Below, in pieces: positions 1 to 6,940 of a stretch of DNA of 19,810 nucleotides. The stretch's first letter is position 1. Each line of letters starts with the position of its first letter. The notes below the pieces were generated by a model. That model was not told the origin of the DNA, searched no databases, and saw only the letters and a program-made list of their open reading frames with translations. Source of the stretch: JAIRTY01 sp050257395 (lineage in GTDB: Bacteria > Actinomycetota > Actinomycetes > Streptosporangiales > Streptosporangiaceae); assembly GCA_050257395.1 (NCBI GenBank), contig JBLMWU010000237.1, forward strand, positions 1 through 19,810, read 5' to 3'. Position numbers and translations under genes: made by a program.

Positions 1-1824
1 GGCCCTGATGACCGGCTCGGCGACCGCCATGACCTCGCGCGGCGTCCGGTAGTTGATGGTCAGGGAGGCCAAGCTGATCCGGTCGAGGCCGATGCGTGCG
101 AGCCGCTCCGCCCAGGACTCCGCGAACCCGTGCCGGGCCTGGGCGCGGTCCCCGACGATGGTGAAGCTCCGGGAGGGGCAGCGCAGCAGCAGCATCTGCC
201 ATTCCGCGTCCGTCAGCTCCTGAGCCTCGTCCACAACGATGTGGGCGAACGGGCCTGCAAGCCGGTCCGGGACGGCGCTGGGCAGCACGGCCTCGTCGAC
301 CAGGACGTGTTGCAGGTCCTGGCCGCGCAGCATCGACATCACGAGCATCTCGGAGTCGTCGGCGGCGATCAGGTCGTCGACGACCCGGTTCATGCGCTCC
401 CGCTCGGCGGTGACTGCGGCGTCATGGCGGCGCTTGCGTCGTGACGCGGCTGGGTCACCGAGTCGCTGCCGCGCGGCGTCCAGCAGCGGCAGGTCGGACG
501 TCGTCCAGGCGTAGGCATCGTGGCGTTGCAGCGCCCGGACGTCGGCGCGGCTGAGCGAGGGAGCGCACCTGCGCAGGTAGGCGGGGACCGACCAGAGGTC
601 TGCGACGAGGTCGGTCGGCTCGAGCAGCGGCCAGGCTCGGTTGAGGGCTGTCTGCAGCTCCTCGTTCCGCCGCAGCGACCGGCGGACCAGGTCGACCGGG
701 ACGTCGTCGTCGTGCTTGTCCACCACGATCGAGACCAGCTGCTCCCAGATCTGCTCGCGCGCCTCGTTGTGCGGTACGCCGGGTACCGCCGCATCGAACG
801 CCTCGGCCCAGTCGTCGGCGCTCAACCAGAAGTCGCACCACTCGGTCTCGACCGACATCCCCTTGGTGGGTGGCTCCTCGTAGATCCGGACCGCCGCCTC
901 GATCGCTCTGACCAGGTCCACGGACGCCTTCAGGCGGGCCACGTCCCAGTCAGCCTCGGTCGCCGCTTCGGCTCCCTCCGGGACGAGGTCTCGCACGGTG
1001 CAGGTCTGCACGCCCTCCTCGCCAAGGCTGGGGAGCACGTCGGCGACGTAGTCCAGGTAGGGCCGGTGCGGACCGACGAACAGCACCCCGCCGTGGCGCC
1101 GAGAGAGGCGCGCATCGGAGTACAGCAGGTAGGCACAGCGGTGCAGGGCGACAACGGTCTTCCCGGTGCCCGGGCCGCCGTCGACGACGAGAGCGTCATG
1201 GGAGCCCGCGCGGATGATGGCGTCCTGGTCGGCCTGGATGGTGCCGAGCACGTCCCGCATCCGGGCCGACCGGCTGCCGCCCAGGCTGGCGATGAAGGCG
1301 GACTGGTCGTCGAGCGCGACGCGGGTTTCCAGCCCGTCCGGGGTGAACACCTCGTCCCAGTAGTCGCTGATCCGGCCGCGGGTCCAGCGGTACCGGCGGC
1401 GGCTCGCCAGGCCCATCGGGTTGGCGTGGGTCGCCCCGAAGAACGGCTCAGCCGCGGGGGAGCGCCAGTCGACCAGCAGCTGACGGCCGGCGCTGTCCCT
1501 GAGGCCGAGCCGCCCGATGTACACGGGCTCGGGGTTGTCCGCGCTGACGATGCGCCCCAGGCACAGGTCCAGGCCGAACCGGCGCAGGAGGCGCAGCCGG
1601 GCGGCCAGCCGGTGGATCTCCAGGTCCCGGTCCATCGCCTCCTGGCCCATGCCGCCGGGCGCCCTGCGCTCGGCATCGAGGCGGTCCGACAGGTCGGCGA
1701 TCGACCGGCCGAGGCTCTCCGCGATGGCGGCGAAGTGCTGCTCGTCGCCGGCGATCAGTGCCGGGTCAGCCTTGGCGGTGAGGCGGTCGGGAAGGTCAAA
1801 CGCGCTGGTAGTCAGCGGATTCAC
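1..1824 (-). CDS. helR: HelR, RNA polymerase-recycling/rifamycin-protection ATPase (3' end outside window)
   Basis: This is a UvrD/Rep-like superfamily 1 ATPase of the HelD/HelR group. HelR proteins bind RNA polymerase, strip it from DNA and displace bound rifamycin, giving rifamycin tolerance (family knowledge). The visible 608 residues begin NPLTTSAFDLPDRL and include a Walker A motif, GGPGTGKTVVALHR, near residue 215, the segment WRSPAAEPFFGATHANPMGL before it, and a Walker B region VVDEAQELTDAEWQ followed by IVGDRAQARHGF near residues 525-560. The frame is still open at position 1, so roughly the last 110 residues of a protein of about 720 are missing. The start is GTG at 1824-1822: it matches the family N-terminus and has AGGAG at 1833-1837, eight bases upstream; the nearby ATG is out of frame. 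It lies 53 bases after rgt on the same strand with no obvious promoter between, so co-transcription from the RAE promoter is likely. Confidence in the family is high; HelR rather than generic HelD is supported by the rgt/RAE context. Confidence 0.93.
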   Translation of the reverse strand, partial: MNPLTTSAFDLPDRLTAKADPALIAGDEQHFAAIAESLGRSIADLSDRLDAERRAPGGMGQEAMDRDLEIHRLAARLRLLRRFGLDLCLGRIVSADNPEPVYIGRLGLRDSAGRQLLVDWRSPAAEPFFGATHANPMGLASRRRYRWTRGRISDYWDEVFTPDGLETRVALDDQSAFIASLGGSRSARMRDVLGTIQADQDAIIRAGSHDALVVDGGPGTGKTVVALHRCAYLLYSDARLSRRHGGVLFVGPHRPYLDYVADVLPSLGEEGVQTCTVRDLVPEGAEAATEADWDVARLKASVDLVRAIEAAVRIYEEPPTKGMSVETEWCDFWLSADDWAEAFDAAVPGVPHNEAREQIWEQLVSIVVDKHDDDVPVDLVRRSLRRNEELQTALNRAWPLLEPTDLVADLWSVPAYLRRCAPSLSRADVRALQRHDAYAWTTSDLPLLDAARQRLGDPAASRRKRRHDAAVTAERERMNRVVDDLIAADDSEMLVMSMLRGQDLQHVLVDEAVLPSAVPDRLAGPFAHIVVDEAQELTDAEWQMLLLRCPSRSFTIVGDRAQARHGFAESWAERLARIGLDRISLASLTINYRTPREVMAVAEPVIRA

Positions 1825-1877
1825 GTCATCAGCTCCTGGCAGCCGCGGGTGTTCCTGGCTCGGTGCTCCCGGGTGGC

Positions 1878-3107
1878 TCACGCGGGCACCGGCGGCTTTT
1901 CCCGGCTGGCCGCGTCGAGCAGCAGTGCCGCGGCCACCGCCGCCCCGTCGGTGCGGATCGCGCCGGCCACGGCCGCCGCTCGTGCCCGGGTACCGGGCGT
2001 CAGCGCCGCTGCGAGCGCGGCGGACAGGGACCCGGTGGTCGGGGCCTGCAGGTCATGGGCCACGCCGATGCCCAGGCCGGCCACCCGGCTGGCCCAGTAC
2101 GGCTGGTCGCCCCACTGGGGCACCACCACCTGGGGCGCGCCGGCCCGGGTGGCGGTGGTCGTGGTGCCCGCGCCGCCGTGGTGCACGACGGCGGCCACCC
2201 GGCCGAACAGCGCCTGCTGGTTGACCTCGCCGACGGCGAGGCAGTCACCCGCGTCGTCGATCAGGTCCAGGCCCGCCCAGCCGCGCCCGACGAGTGCGCG
2301 GCGGCCCTGCGCGCGGATCGCCTCGATGGCCACCCGGGCGATGCCCGCCGGGGCGCGCATGCTGCCGAAGCTCACGTACACCGGCGGCGGGCCGGCGCCC
2401 AGGAACGCCTCCAGCTCGGCCGCGAGCGGGCGTTCGTCCGGCAGGATCCACGCGCCGGTCTGCTCGACGCCGAGGTCCGCAGGCTCCTGCCACGGGGCCA
2501 GGATGGGGTCCGCCGCCAGCCACGGGTGGCTGGTGAGCATGTGGTCGCGGACGTTGTCCACCGGTGGCAGGCCGGCCGCCTTCCGGTGGGTGTTGAGCGC
2601 CGGGCCGAACACCGCGTTGTAGTCCCGGGCGTTGAGCTCCCACAGTTCCTGGTTGCCGGTGACGTCCGGCGGGAGCGGCCGGCCCGGCAGCGGGGTCGGC
2701 CGGTGGTGTGGCGACGGCAGGACGATCGGGCAGTAGCTCACGTGCACAGAGAGGATGCCCAGTTTCTCGGCCACCGACCGCGCGGCGGCCGCGGCCGGTA
2801 TCACGCCGCTGGCCACCAGTGCATCGCATCCCTCGGCGGCCGCGGCGACCTTGCTGAACCAGGTGGCGATCAGCTCGGCCGTGACCCGGGGCACGTCATC
2901 CGGCGACGGCGGCGCCGCCCTGTGCACGAGCGCGCGTACCGGCTCGCCGGCCGGGACCAGCGGCACGCCAGCCTCGGCCAGCCGGTCCGCGCAGTCCGGC
3001 GGCCCGCACACCCGCACCTCCGCGCCGAGCGCCCGCAACTGCACCGCCAGTGCCAGCAGGGGTTCGATGCCCCCGCGCGAGTCATACGTTGACAGCAGCA
3101 CACGCAT
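1878..3107 (-). CDS. rgt: Rifamycin glycosyltransferase (GT1 family, Rgt-like)
   Basis: This is a 409-residue GT1 glycosyltransferase of the macrolide/glycopeptide type. It most resembles the actinomycete Rgt enzymes that inactivate rifampin by glucosylating the ansa-bridge hydroxyl using UDP-glucose (family knowledge). The N-terminal acceptor domain opens with MRVLLSTYDSRGGIEPLLAL, the usual GT1 start. The C-terminal donor domain holds the nucleotide-sugar signature HHGGAGTTTTATRAGAPQVV followed by PQWGDQPYWASRV. The ATG at 3107-3105 is chosen because it gives the family N-terminus and is preceded by a GGGGGA ribosome-binding sequence; an in-frame ATG at 3152 would add 15 residues with no family resemblance. 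It is the first gene after the RAE at 3168-3186 and is followed by helR. The rifamycin substrate is inferred from overall resemblance plus RAE and helR; another aglycone cannot be excluded from sequence alone. Confidence 0.9.
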   Translation of the reverse strand: MRVLLSTYDSRGGIEPLLALAVQLRALGAEVRVCGPPDCADRLAEAGVPLVPAGEPVRALVHRAAPPSPDDVPRVTAELIATWFSKVAAAAEGCDALVASGVIPAAAAARSVAEKLGILSVHVSYCPIVLPSPHHRPTPLPGRPLPPDVTGNQELWELNARDYNAVFGPALNTHRKAAGLPPVDNVRDHMLTSHPWLAADPILAPWQEPADLGVEQTGAWILPDERPLAAELEAFLGAGPPPVYVSFGSMRAPAGIARVAIEAIRAQGRRALVGRGWAGLDLIDDAGDCLAVGEVNQQALFGRVAAVVHHGGAGTTTTATRAGAPQVVVPQWGDQPYWASRVAGLGIGVAHDLQAPTTGSLSAALAAALTPGTRARAAAVAGAIRTDGAAVAAALLLDAASREKPPVPA

Positions 3108-3167
3108 TCCGCGTCCCCCAAATGTCCGCAGGTTGTGCCCTCGGCCATGCATTCTGCGGCACGACCG

Positions 3168-3186
3168 GGGTCTTGCCGCAAGCCCC
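3168..3186 (-). promoter_or_regulatory. Rifamycin-associated element (RAE)
   Basis: The minus strand reads GGGGCTTGCGGCAAGACCC, an exact match to the RAE consensus as I recall it (GGGGCTTGCGGCAAGNCCC). This imperfect inverted repeat is found upstream of rifamycin-inducible resistance genes (glycosyltransferase, phosphotransferase, monooxygenase, helR) in actinomycetes. It lies 61-79 bases upstream of the rgt start. A possible minus-strand promoter would use TTGCGG inside the element (3181-3176) and CAGAAT (3156-3151), but the 19-base spacer is long, so that part is weak. Confidence 0.9.
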
Positions 3187-3201
3187 CGGGTGCGCTATAG
3201 A
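3173..3201 (+). promoter_or_regulatory. Plus-strand sigma-70-like promoter overlapping the RAE
   Basis: TTGCCG at 3173-3178 and TATAGA at 3196-3201 are separated by exactly 17 bases, a good housekeeping-type promoter reading away from rgt. Its -35 box is the central palindromic core of the RAE. The predicted transcription start is near 3207-3209. The downstream gene is the broken GH36 gene. This is a prediction from spacing and hexamers only. Confidence 0.5.
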
Positions 3202-3211
3202 TTGAAAGTGG

Positions 3212-3238
3212 AGGGGAGTGTGCATTCCCCTTTTTCTT
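3212..3238 (+). terminator. Short hairpin plus T-run, terminator- or attenuator-like
   Basis: AGGGGA at 3212-3217 pairs with TCCCCT at 3226-3231 around an eight-base loop, and is followed at once by a run of T (3231-3235, then CTT). This is the layout of an intrinsic terminator on the plus strand. It lies only a few bases after the predicted start of the promoter at 3173-3201, so it would stop a very short transcript or act as an attenuator. The stem is short (6 bp), so efficiency is uncertain. Confidence 0.4.
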
Positions 3239-5482
3239 GATCATCCGCTCGCGGAGTTCGTGCGGGCTGCCCGGCCCGTGCGCAGGTTGCGAGAACCGGC
3301 ACGGGCCGGGCCAGCGGTACTGCGGGGAGACACCCGCGGCGGCCCGGCAGCCGGTGCGGCTTCCGCCGGCGCGGATCCAGCGGGTGCTGACCCGGCCGGT
3401 GCGGACTCAGCCGAGCCGGGGGCACCCGGGCCTGCTGCGCCGCGGGGGGCACCCGGGCCTGCTGCGCTGCCGCTGGTGGACGTGCTCACCCCGGGCACCG
3501 GGCGGGCCTGGTCGGGTGCCCGCCACGCGGAGTCGGTGCTCGGCTGCCGGCTCCGCTACCGGGGGCACTCCGAGCGGGCGGACGGGAACTGGCGGCTGCT
3601 GGTGATCACCCTGGCGGACCTGGAGACCGGGCTGCGCGCCGAGGTGCACTACCGCATCCTGGCCGGCTGTGGCGCCTTCCAGGCCTGGGTGGAACTGGCC
3701 AACGACGGCGGCGGCCCGATCGTTATCGAAGCCGTGACCTCGTTCCTGGGCGGCGGGCTGCCCGGTGGCGGCGACCTGGCGGACCTGGACCTGTGGTGGG
3801 CGGACAGCGACTGGCTGGCAGAAGGACGCTGGCAGGTGCGCCCGCTCCGGGAGGCGCTCCCGGACACCGACCGCCGCGCCCAGCCCGCGCGGCTGCCTCA
3901 CCTTCACCAGCACGGGGTCGTGGTCCTCCGCCGTGTACCTGCCCATGGGGGCGCTGGTAAGCCGCACCACCGGGGCTTGCTGGGCATGGCAGATCGAGCA
4001 CAACGGCGCCCGGCAGTGGGAGATAGGGGAACGGGCTGGCGCGGCCTATCTCGCCCTGCTCGGGCCGGCCGATGCCGCGCATCAGTGGCGGAAGACGCTG
4101 GCGCCGGGTTCCTCGTTCACTACCGTTCCCGTCTCCGTCGCGGTGAGCACGGACGGGTTCGAGGGCGCGGTCGCGGCCCTCACCCGCTACCGCCGCCTGC
4201 TGCGCCGCCCGCACCCCGATCACCGCCGGCTCCCGGTGGTCTTCAACGACTACATGAACACCCTCATGGCCGACCCGACCACCGAGAAGCTGCTGCCGCT
4301 CGTGTCGGCGGCGGCGGCCGCGGGCGCCGAGTACTTCTGCATCGACGCCGGCTGGTACGACGACGGCGCCGGGTGGTGGGACAGCGCGGGGGACTGGGCC
4401 CCGTCCGCGGCCCGGTTCCCCGGCGGCCTCACCGAGGTGCTGGACCACATCCGGGCCGAGGGCATGGTCCCGGGCATGTGGCTGGAGCCGGAGGTGGTGG
4501 GGTGGGCACCGCCGCCGCGCGGGAACTGCCCGCGGAGGCGTTCTTCCACCGCGGCGGGGTCAGGATCGCCGAACACGGCCGCTACCACCTCGACCTGCGG
4601 CACCCCGCGGCGCTCAGGCACCTCGACGAAGCCGTCGACCTGCTCGCCGGGGACCTGGGCATCGGCTATCTCAAGCTGGACTACAACATCCGGGCCGACC
4701 CCGGCACGGACAGCGGCGGGATCAGCGCCGGCGCCGGCCTGCTCGAACACAACCGGGCCCTGCTGGGCTGGCTGGACCGGGTGCTCGACCGCCACCCCGG
4801 GCTGACCATCGAGAACTGCGCCTCGGGCGCGATGCGGGCCGACTACGCCATGCTCGCGCGGCTGCAGCTGCAGTCCACCAGCGACCAGCAGGACTTCCTC
4901 CGTTACCCGGTGATTGCCGCCGCCGCGCCGGCCGCCATCACCCCGGAGCAGGCCGGCATCTGGTGCTACCCGCAGCCGCACTTCAGCACCGGGGAGATCG
5001 CCTTCACGCTGTGCGGCGCCCTGCTGGGGCGGATCCACCTGTCCGGCCACCTCGACCGGATGAGCCCCGCCCAGCGGGAACTGATAGCCGGAGCGGTGTC
5101 CGTGTACAAGCAACTGCGCCCCGACCTGGCGGACGCGGTCCCGTTCTGGCCGCTGGGCCTGCCCCGCTGGGCGGACTCCCGGGTGGCACTGGGCATGCGC
5201 GGGCGCACGCGCAGCTACCTGCTCGTCTGGCGCCGCGGGCCGCGGCAGGCGGCAGGCCACGGCTCCCCGCAGGCGCCTGCCCCCGGCAAGGCCGCCGCCG
5301 GGGAGCACGCCGCCGTTACCCTGCCGGTCCGGCATCTGCGCAGCCGGCCCGCCGCGGCTCAGGTGCTGTTTCCCGCTGGCCCCGTGGCGCCTCCCCGGTG
5401 GGACGCGGCCAAAGGTGAACTGACGGTCACCTTGCCCGCCGCCCCGGCGGCCGGCCTGATCTGCCTCGCCACCACCACCTGA
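3218..5482 (+). pseudogene. GH36 alpha-galactosidase, disrupted by two compensating frameshifts
   Basis: This encodes a glycoside hydrolase family 36 enzyme, which removes terminal alpha-galactosyl units from oligosaccharides. Read across frames, family landmarks appear in order: VDVLTPGTGRAWSG, the beta-domain to REALPDTDRRA, LTFTSTGSWSS and YLPMGALVSRTT, DYMNTLMADPTTEKLLPLV, FCIDAGWYDD, MWLEPEVVG, the nucleophile motif YLKLDYN (Asp codon 4679-4681), ENCASGAMRADY with the likely acid/base Asp (4841-4843), and TSDQQDFLRYPV. The frame changes once near 3880-3900 (equivalent to one extra base) and back near 4490-4510 (one base missing), so no single frame encodes the protein. All catalytic segments survive, so this is either very recent decay or base-call error. 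The N-terminus is unclear: the GTG at 3218 lies inside the hairpin, and the first 80 or so residues are low-complexity Ala/Pro/Gly. Family confidence is high; the start is not established. Confidence 0.85.
3366..3467 (+). repeat. Short tandem repeats in the N-terminal part of the GH36 gene
   Basis: A 23-base sequence occurs perfectly twice, at 3418-3440 and 3445-3467, a period of 27 bases (nine codons, encoding GAPGPAAP-like units). It is preceded by imperfect 15-base repeats encoding GADPA units (about 3366-3410). Together they form a low-complexity Ala/Pro/Gly stretch just before the first recognisable GH36 segment. This looks like local slippage or tandem duplication. Confidence 0.75.
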
Positions 5483-5609
5483 TGCCGGGGGAGCGGAGCC
5501 GGCACGATCATGACCTTGGCGGGGCGGCTGTTCACCCGCGGGCTGTCTGCGCGGCTGCGCGGTCCGGTGTTCCGCACCAGCGCGCGACAGTGCTGATAGC
5601 AATAGTGGC

Positions 5610-5780
5610 TTGGCATCCTCCCCAACCGGATGGATGGGGATTCCAGCCGCTCACGTCCAGTTCAGGAGGCAAGCAGTTGAGGTTCGCGGTTCACCGGCCC
5701 GCCCAGCGGCGAGCCTCCCCGCGCAGTCACCGCATGCCCTGCGGCGATGTTGCGTGCCGCGTTCACATCAGCGTTGAGCG
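5610..5780 (-). ncRNA. Putative omega RNA (reRNA) of TnpB, 5' limit approximate
   Basis: TnpB nucleases use an RNA made from the 3' end of tnpB and the right end of the element; it carries a guide from the flanking DNA (family knowledge). The minus strand here has the expected terminal structure: TCCCCA (about 5640-5635) pairs with TGGGGA (about 5626-5621), followed by GGATGCCAA. The guide would then be the adjoining flank, minus strand about 5609-5590, reading GCCACTATTGCTATCAGCAC. The hairpin is seen directly; the transcript, its 5' end and the exact guide boundary are inferred. Confidence 0.6.
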
Positions 5781-6822
5781 TGAAGTTGCAGGCTACGCAG
5801 GCGAAGAGGGCTTGGCTCTTGCGGCTCTCCGCCGCGATGTGCCCGCACGCGCTGCAGCGCTGGGAGGTGAAACGCGGGTCGATCTTTTCCACCCGGCCTG
5901 GCGCCTTGTGCTCCAGCCGGGTGGCGAACAGCGACCAGGCGCCGTTGAGGATGGCGCGGTTCAGGCCGGCTTTCTGCGCGACGTTGCAGCCCGGGTTCTC
6001 CACGGTGCCGCGCGCCGAGCGGGTCATGTTCCGCACCTGGAGGTCCTCGATGCGGATCACGTCGTAACGCTGGGCAATCTCAGTAGATCTCTGCTCGGCC
6101 CAGTCCTTGCGGGCATCGGCGTTGCGGGCATGCAGCCGGGCCAGGCGGCGTTTGAGCTTCGCCCGCCGGCTGCTGCCGCGTTTGGCCCGGGACAGGCGCC
6201 GCTGCAGGCGCTCCACGGGACGCGGGGCAGGGACCTGGAACCTGGCCCCGTCCGACAGGGCCAGCGTCACCGCCACCCCCCGGTCGACACCGATCACCTC
6301 ACCAGTGCCAGGGCCGGGGATCGGGCGGGGGATGGCCGTGAAGGCGATGTGCCAGCGCCCGGCCCGGTCCCGGGTGACCCGGTAGGACCTGGCGGCGGGG
6401 ACCGGGCGGGACCAGCGGAACCGCACCCACCCCGCCTTCGCGACGAACACCTCACCCGTGTGGCGGCTGAGCCTGCGGACATGGCCGGCCTTGAGATGGA
6501 TGATCCGGAACCCCTCATCCCGGTCAGCTTTGCGCCAGGTGGGCTTGCGGTGGGTCCCGGCGAAGAAGTTCTTCATGGCCTGGCTGTGGTCGCGGATCGC
6601 CTGCTGCTGCACGGTCACGCTGCCCCCGGCCAGCCACGGGTGGGCGGCCCGCGCCGCCGTCAGCTGCCGGCACCGCTCCGCGAAACCGGGCATTGGCCCG
6701 CGTCCCGGCCGCCAGGACGACTCCTGCTCCACGCACAGATTCCACACGAACCGGGCATGCGCGCAATGCCGCAACAGCACGTCCGCCTGGGCAGGCGAGG
6801 GCAACAGGCGGTAGCGGGACAC
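5662..6822 (-). CDS. tnpB: TnpB, RNA-guided endonuclease of an IS200/IS605 element
   Basis: This is a 386-residue TnpB, the ancestor-type RuvC nuclease related to Cas12, guided by an omega RNA. The N-terminus RYRLLPSPAQADVLLRHC and FVWNLCVEQ fit the family. All three RuvC acidic residues are present: Asp180 in VIGVDRG, Glu259 in RIEDLQVRN and Asp352 in NADVNAARN. The four-cysteine zinc ribbon reads CSACGH and, further on, CVAC, just before the third motif. The protein therefore looks catalytically complete. The GTG at 6822-6820 is chosen because it gives the family N-terminus and because TATAAT lies six bases upstream, so the mRNA would begin at the start codon. Longer in-frame starts up to 7086 would run through the promoter and into recQ on the other strand. 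The element sits between the broken GH36 gene and recQ. Confidence 0.93.
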   Translation of the reverse strand: MSRYRLLPSPAQADVLLRHCAHARFVWNLCVEQESSWRPGRGPMPGFAERCRQLTAARAAHPWLAGGSVTVQQQAIRDHSQAMKNFFAGTHRKPTWRKADRDEGFRIIHLKAGHVRRLSRHTGEVFVAKAGWVRFRWSRPVPAARSYRVTRDRAGRWHIAFTAIPRPIPGPGTGEVIGVDRGVAVTLALSDGARFQVPAPRPVERLQRRLSRAKRGSSRRAKLKRRLARLHARNADARKDWAEQRSTEIAQRYDVIRIEDLQVRNMTRSARGTVENPGCNVAQKAGLNRAILNGAWSLFATRLEHKAPGRVEKIDPRFTSQRCSACGHIAAESRKSQALFACVACNFTLNADVNAARNIAAGHAVTARGGSPLGGPVNREPQLLAS

Positions 6823-6834
6823 TCGAATATTATA
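6820..6834 (-). promoter_or_regulatory. tnpB promoter -10 box, leaderless arrangement
   Basis: On the minus strand a perfect TATAAT (6834-6829) is followed by ATTCGA and then the GTG start of tnpB. The expected transcription start falls on the G of GTG, so translation would be leaderless; no Shine-Dalgarno sequence can be present. The -35 region is weak (CCGTTC at about the right distance). The AT-rich palindrome-like core TCGAATATTATATCGA stands out in this GC-rich window. Confidence 0.55.
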
Positions 6835-6901
6835 TCGAAAGTCAGCCAACAGAACGGCTCTACAGGCATTCTTTCGCCCGGCTCCGCGAGGCGCCGGATC
6901 C

Positions 6902-6921
6902 CCCCGGCCTGAACGACGGGG
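6902..6921. other. Imperfect hairpin upstream of recQ
   Basis: CCCCG at 6902-6906 pairs with CGGGG at 6917-6921 across a ten-base loop (GCCTGAACGA). It sits just before the recQ ribosome-binding site (GGGAG at about 6930-6934). It may be the subterminal hairpin of the IS left end or a leader structure of recQ; sequence alone does not decide. Confidence 0.35.
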
Positions 6922-6940
6922 CATCCTCCGGGAGACTTTT

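Larger units (their letters stand above)
5610..6925 (-). mobile_element. IS200/IS605-group element carrying only tnpB (IS1341-type); left end approximate
   Basis: The element contains tnpB and a characteristic right-end hairpin, but no tnpA Y1 transposase gene fits in the interval, so any movement would depend on a TnpA supplied elsewhere. The right end is placed after the hairpin at about 5610, where the minus strand reads GAGGATGCCAA as in related actinobacterial elements. The left end is not resolved: it lies between the tnpB start (6822) and recQ (6941). A CCCCG/CGGGG hairpin at 6902-6921 could be the left-end structure or part of the recQ leader. Confidence 0.75.

Noticed and set aside
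520..2622. A 700-codon plus-strand open frame over helR and rgt.
   Set aside because: It spans two clear minus-strand genes and their junction, and has no recognisable domain; it is a GC-bias artefact.
3108..3152. An upstream ATG extending the rgt protein by 15 residues.
   Set aside because: The extension has no family similarity, and the downstream ATG has both a ribosome-binding site and the canonical GT1 N-terminus.
1..3186. Possibility that the cassette marks a rifamycin biosynthetic cluster (self-resistance).
   Set aside because: No polyketide synthase or ansamycin-type gene is in the window, and RAE-linked resistance genes are common in non-producers.
3366..3467. Short repeats that might suggest a CRISPR array.
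   Set aside because: Only two perfect 23-base copies with a four-base gap, inside a coding-like low-complexity stretch; there is no spacer pattern and no cas gene.
5482..6912. A 476-codon plus-strand open frame over tnpB.
   Set aside because: The opposite strand encodes the complete RuvC triad and zinc ribbon of TnpB; this frame has no motif.
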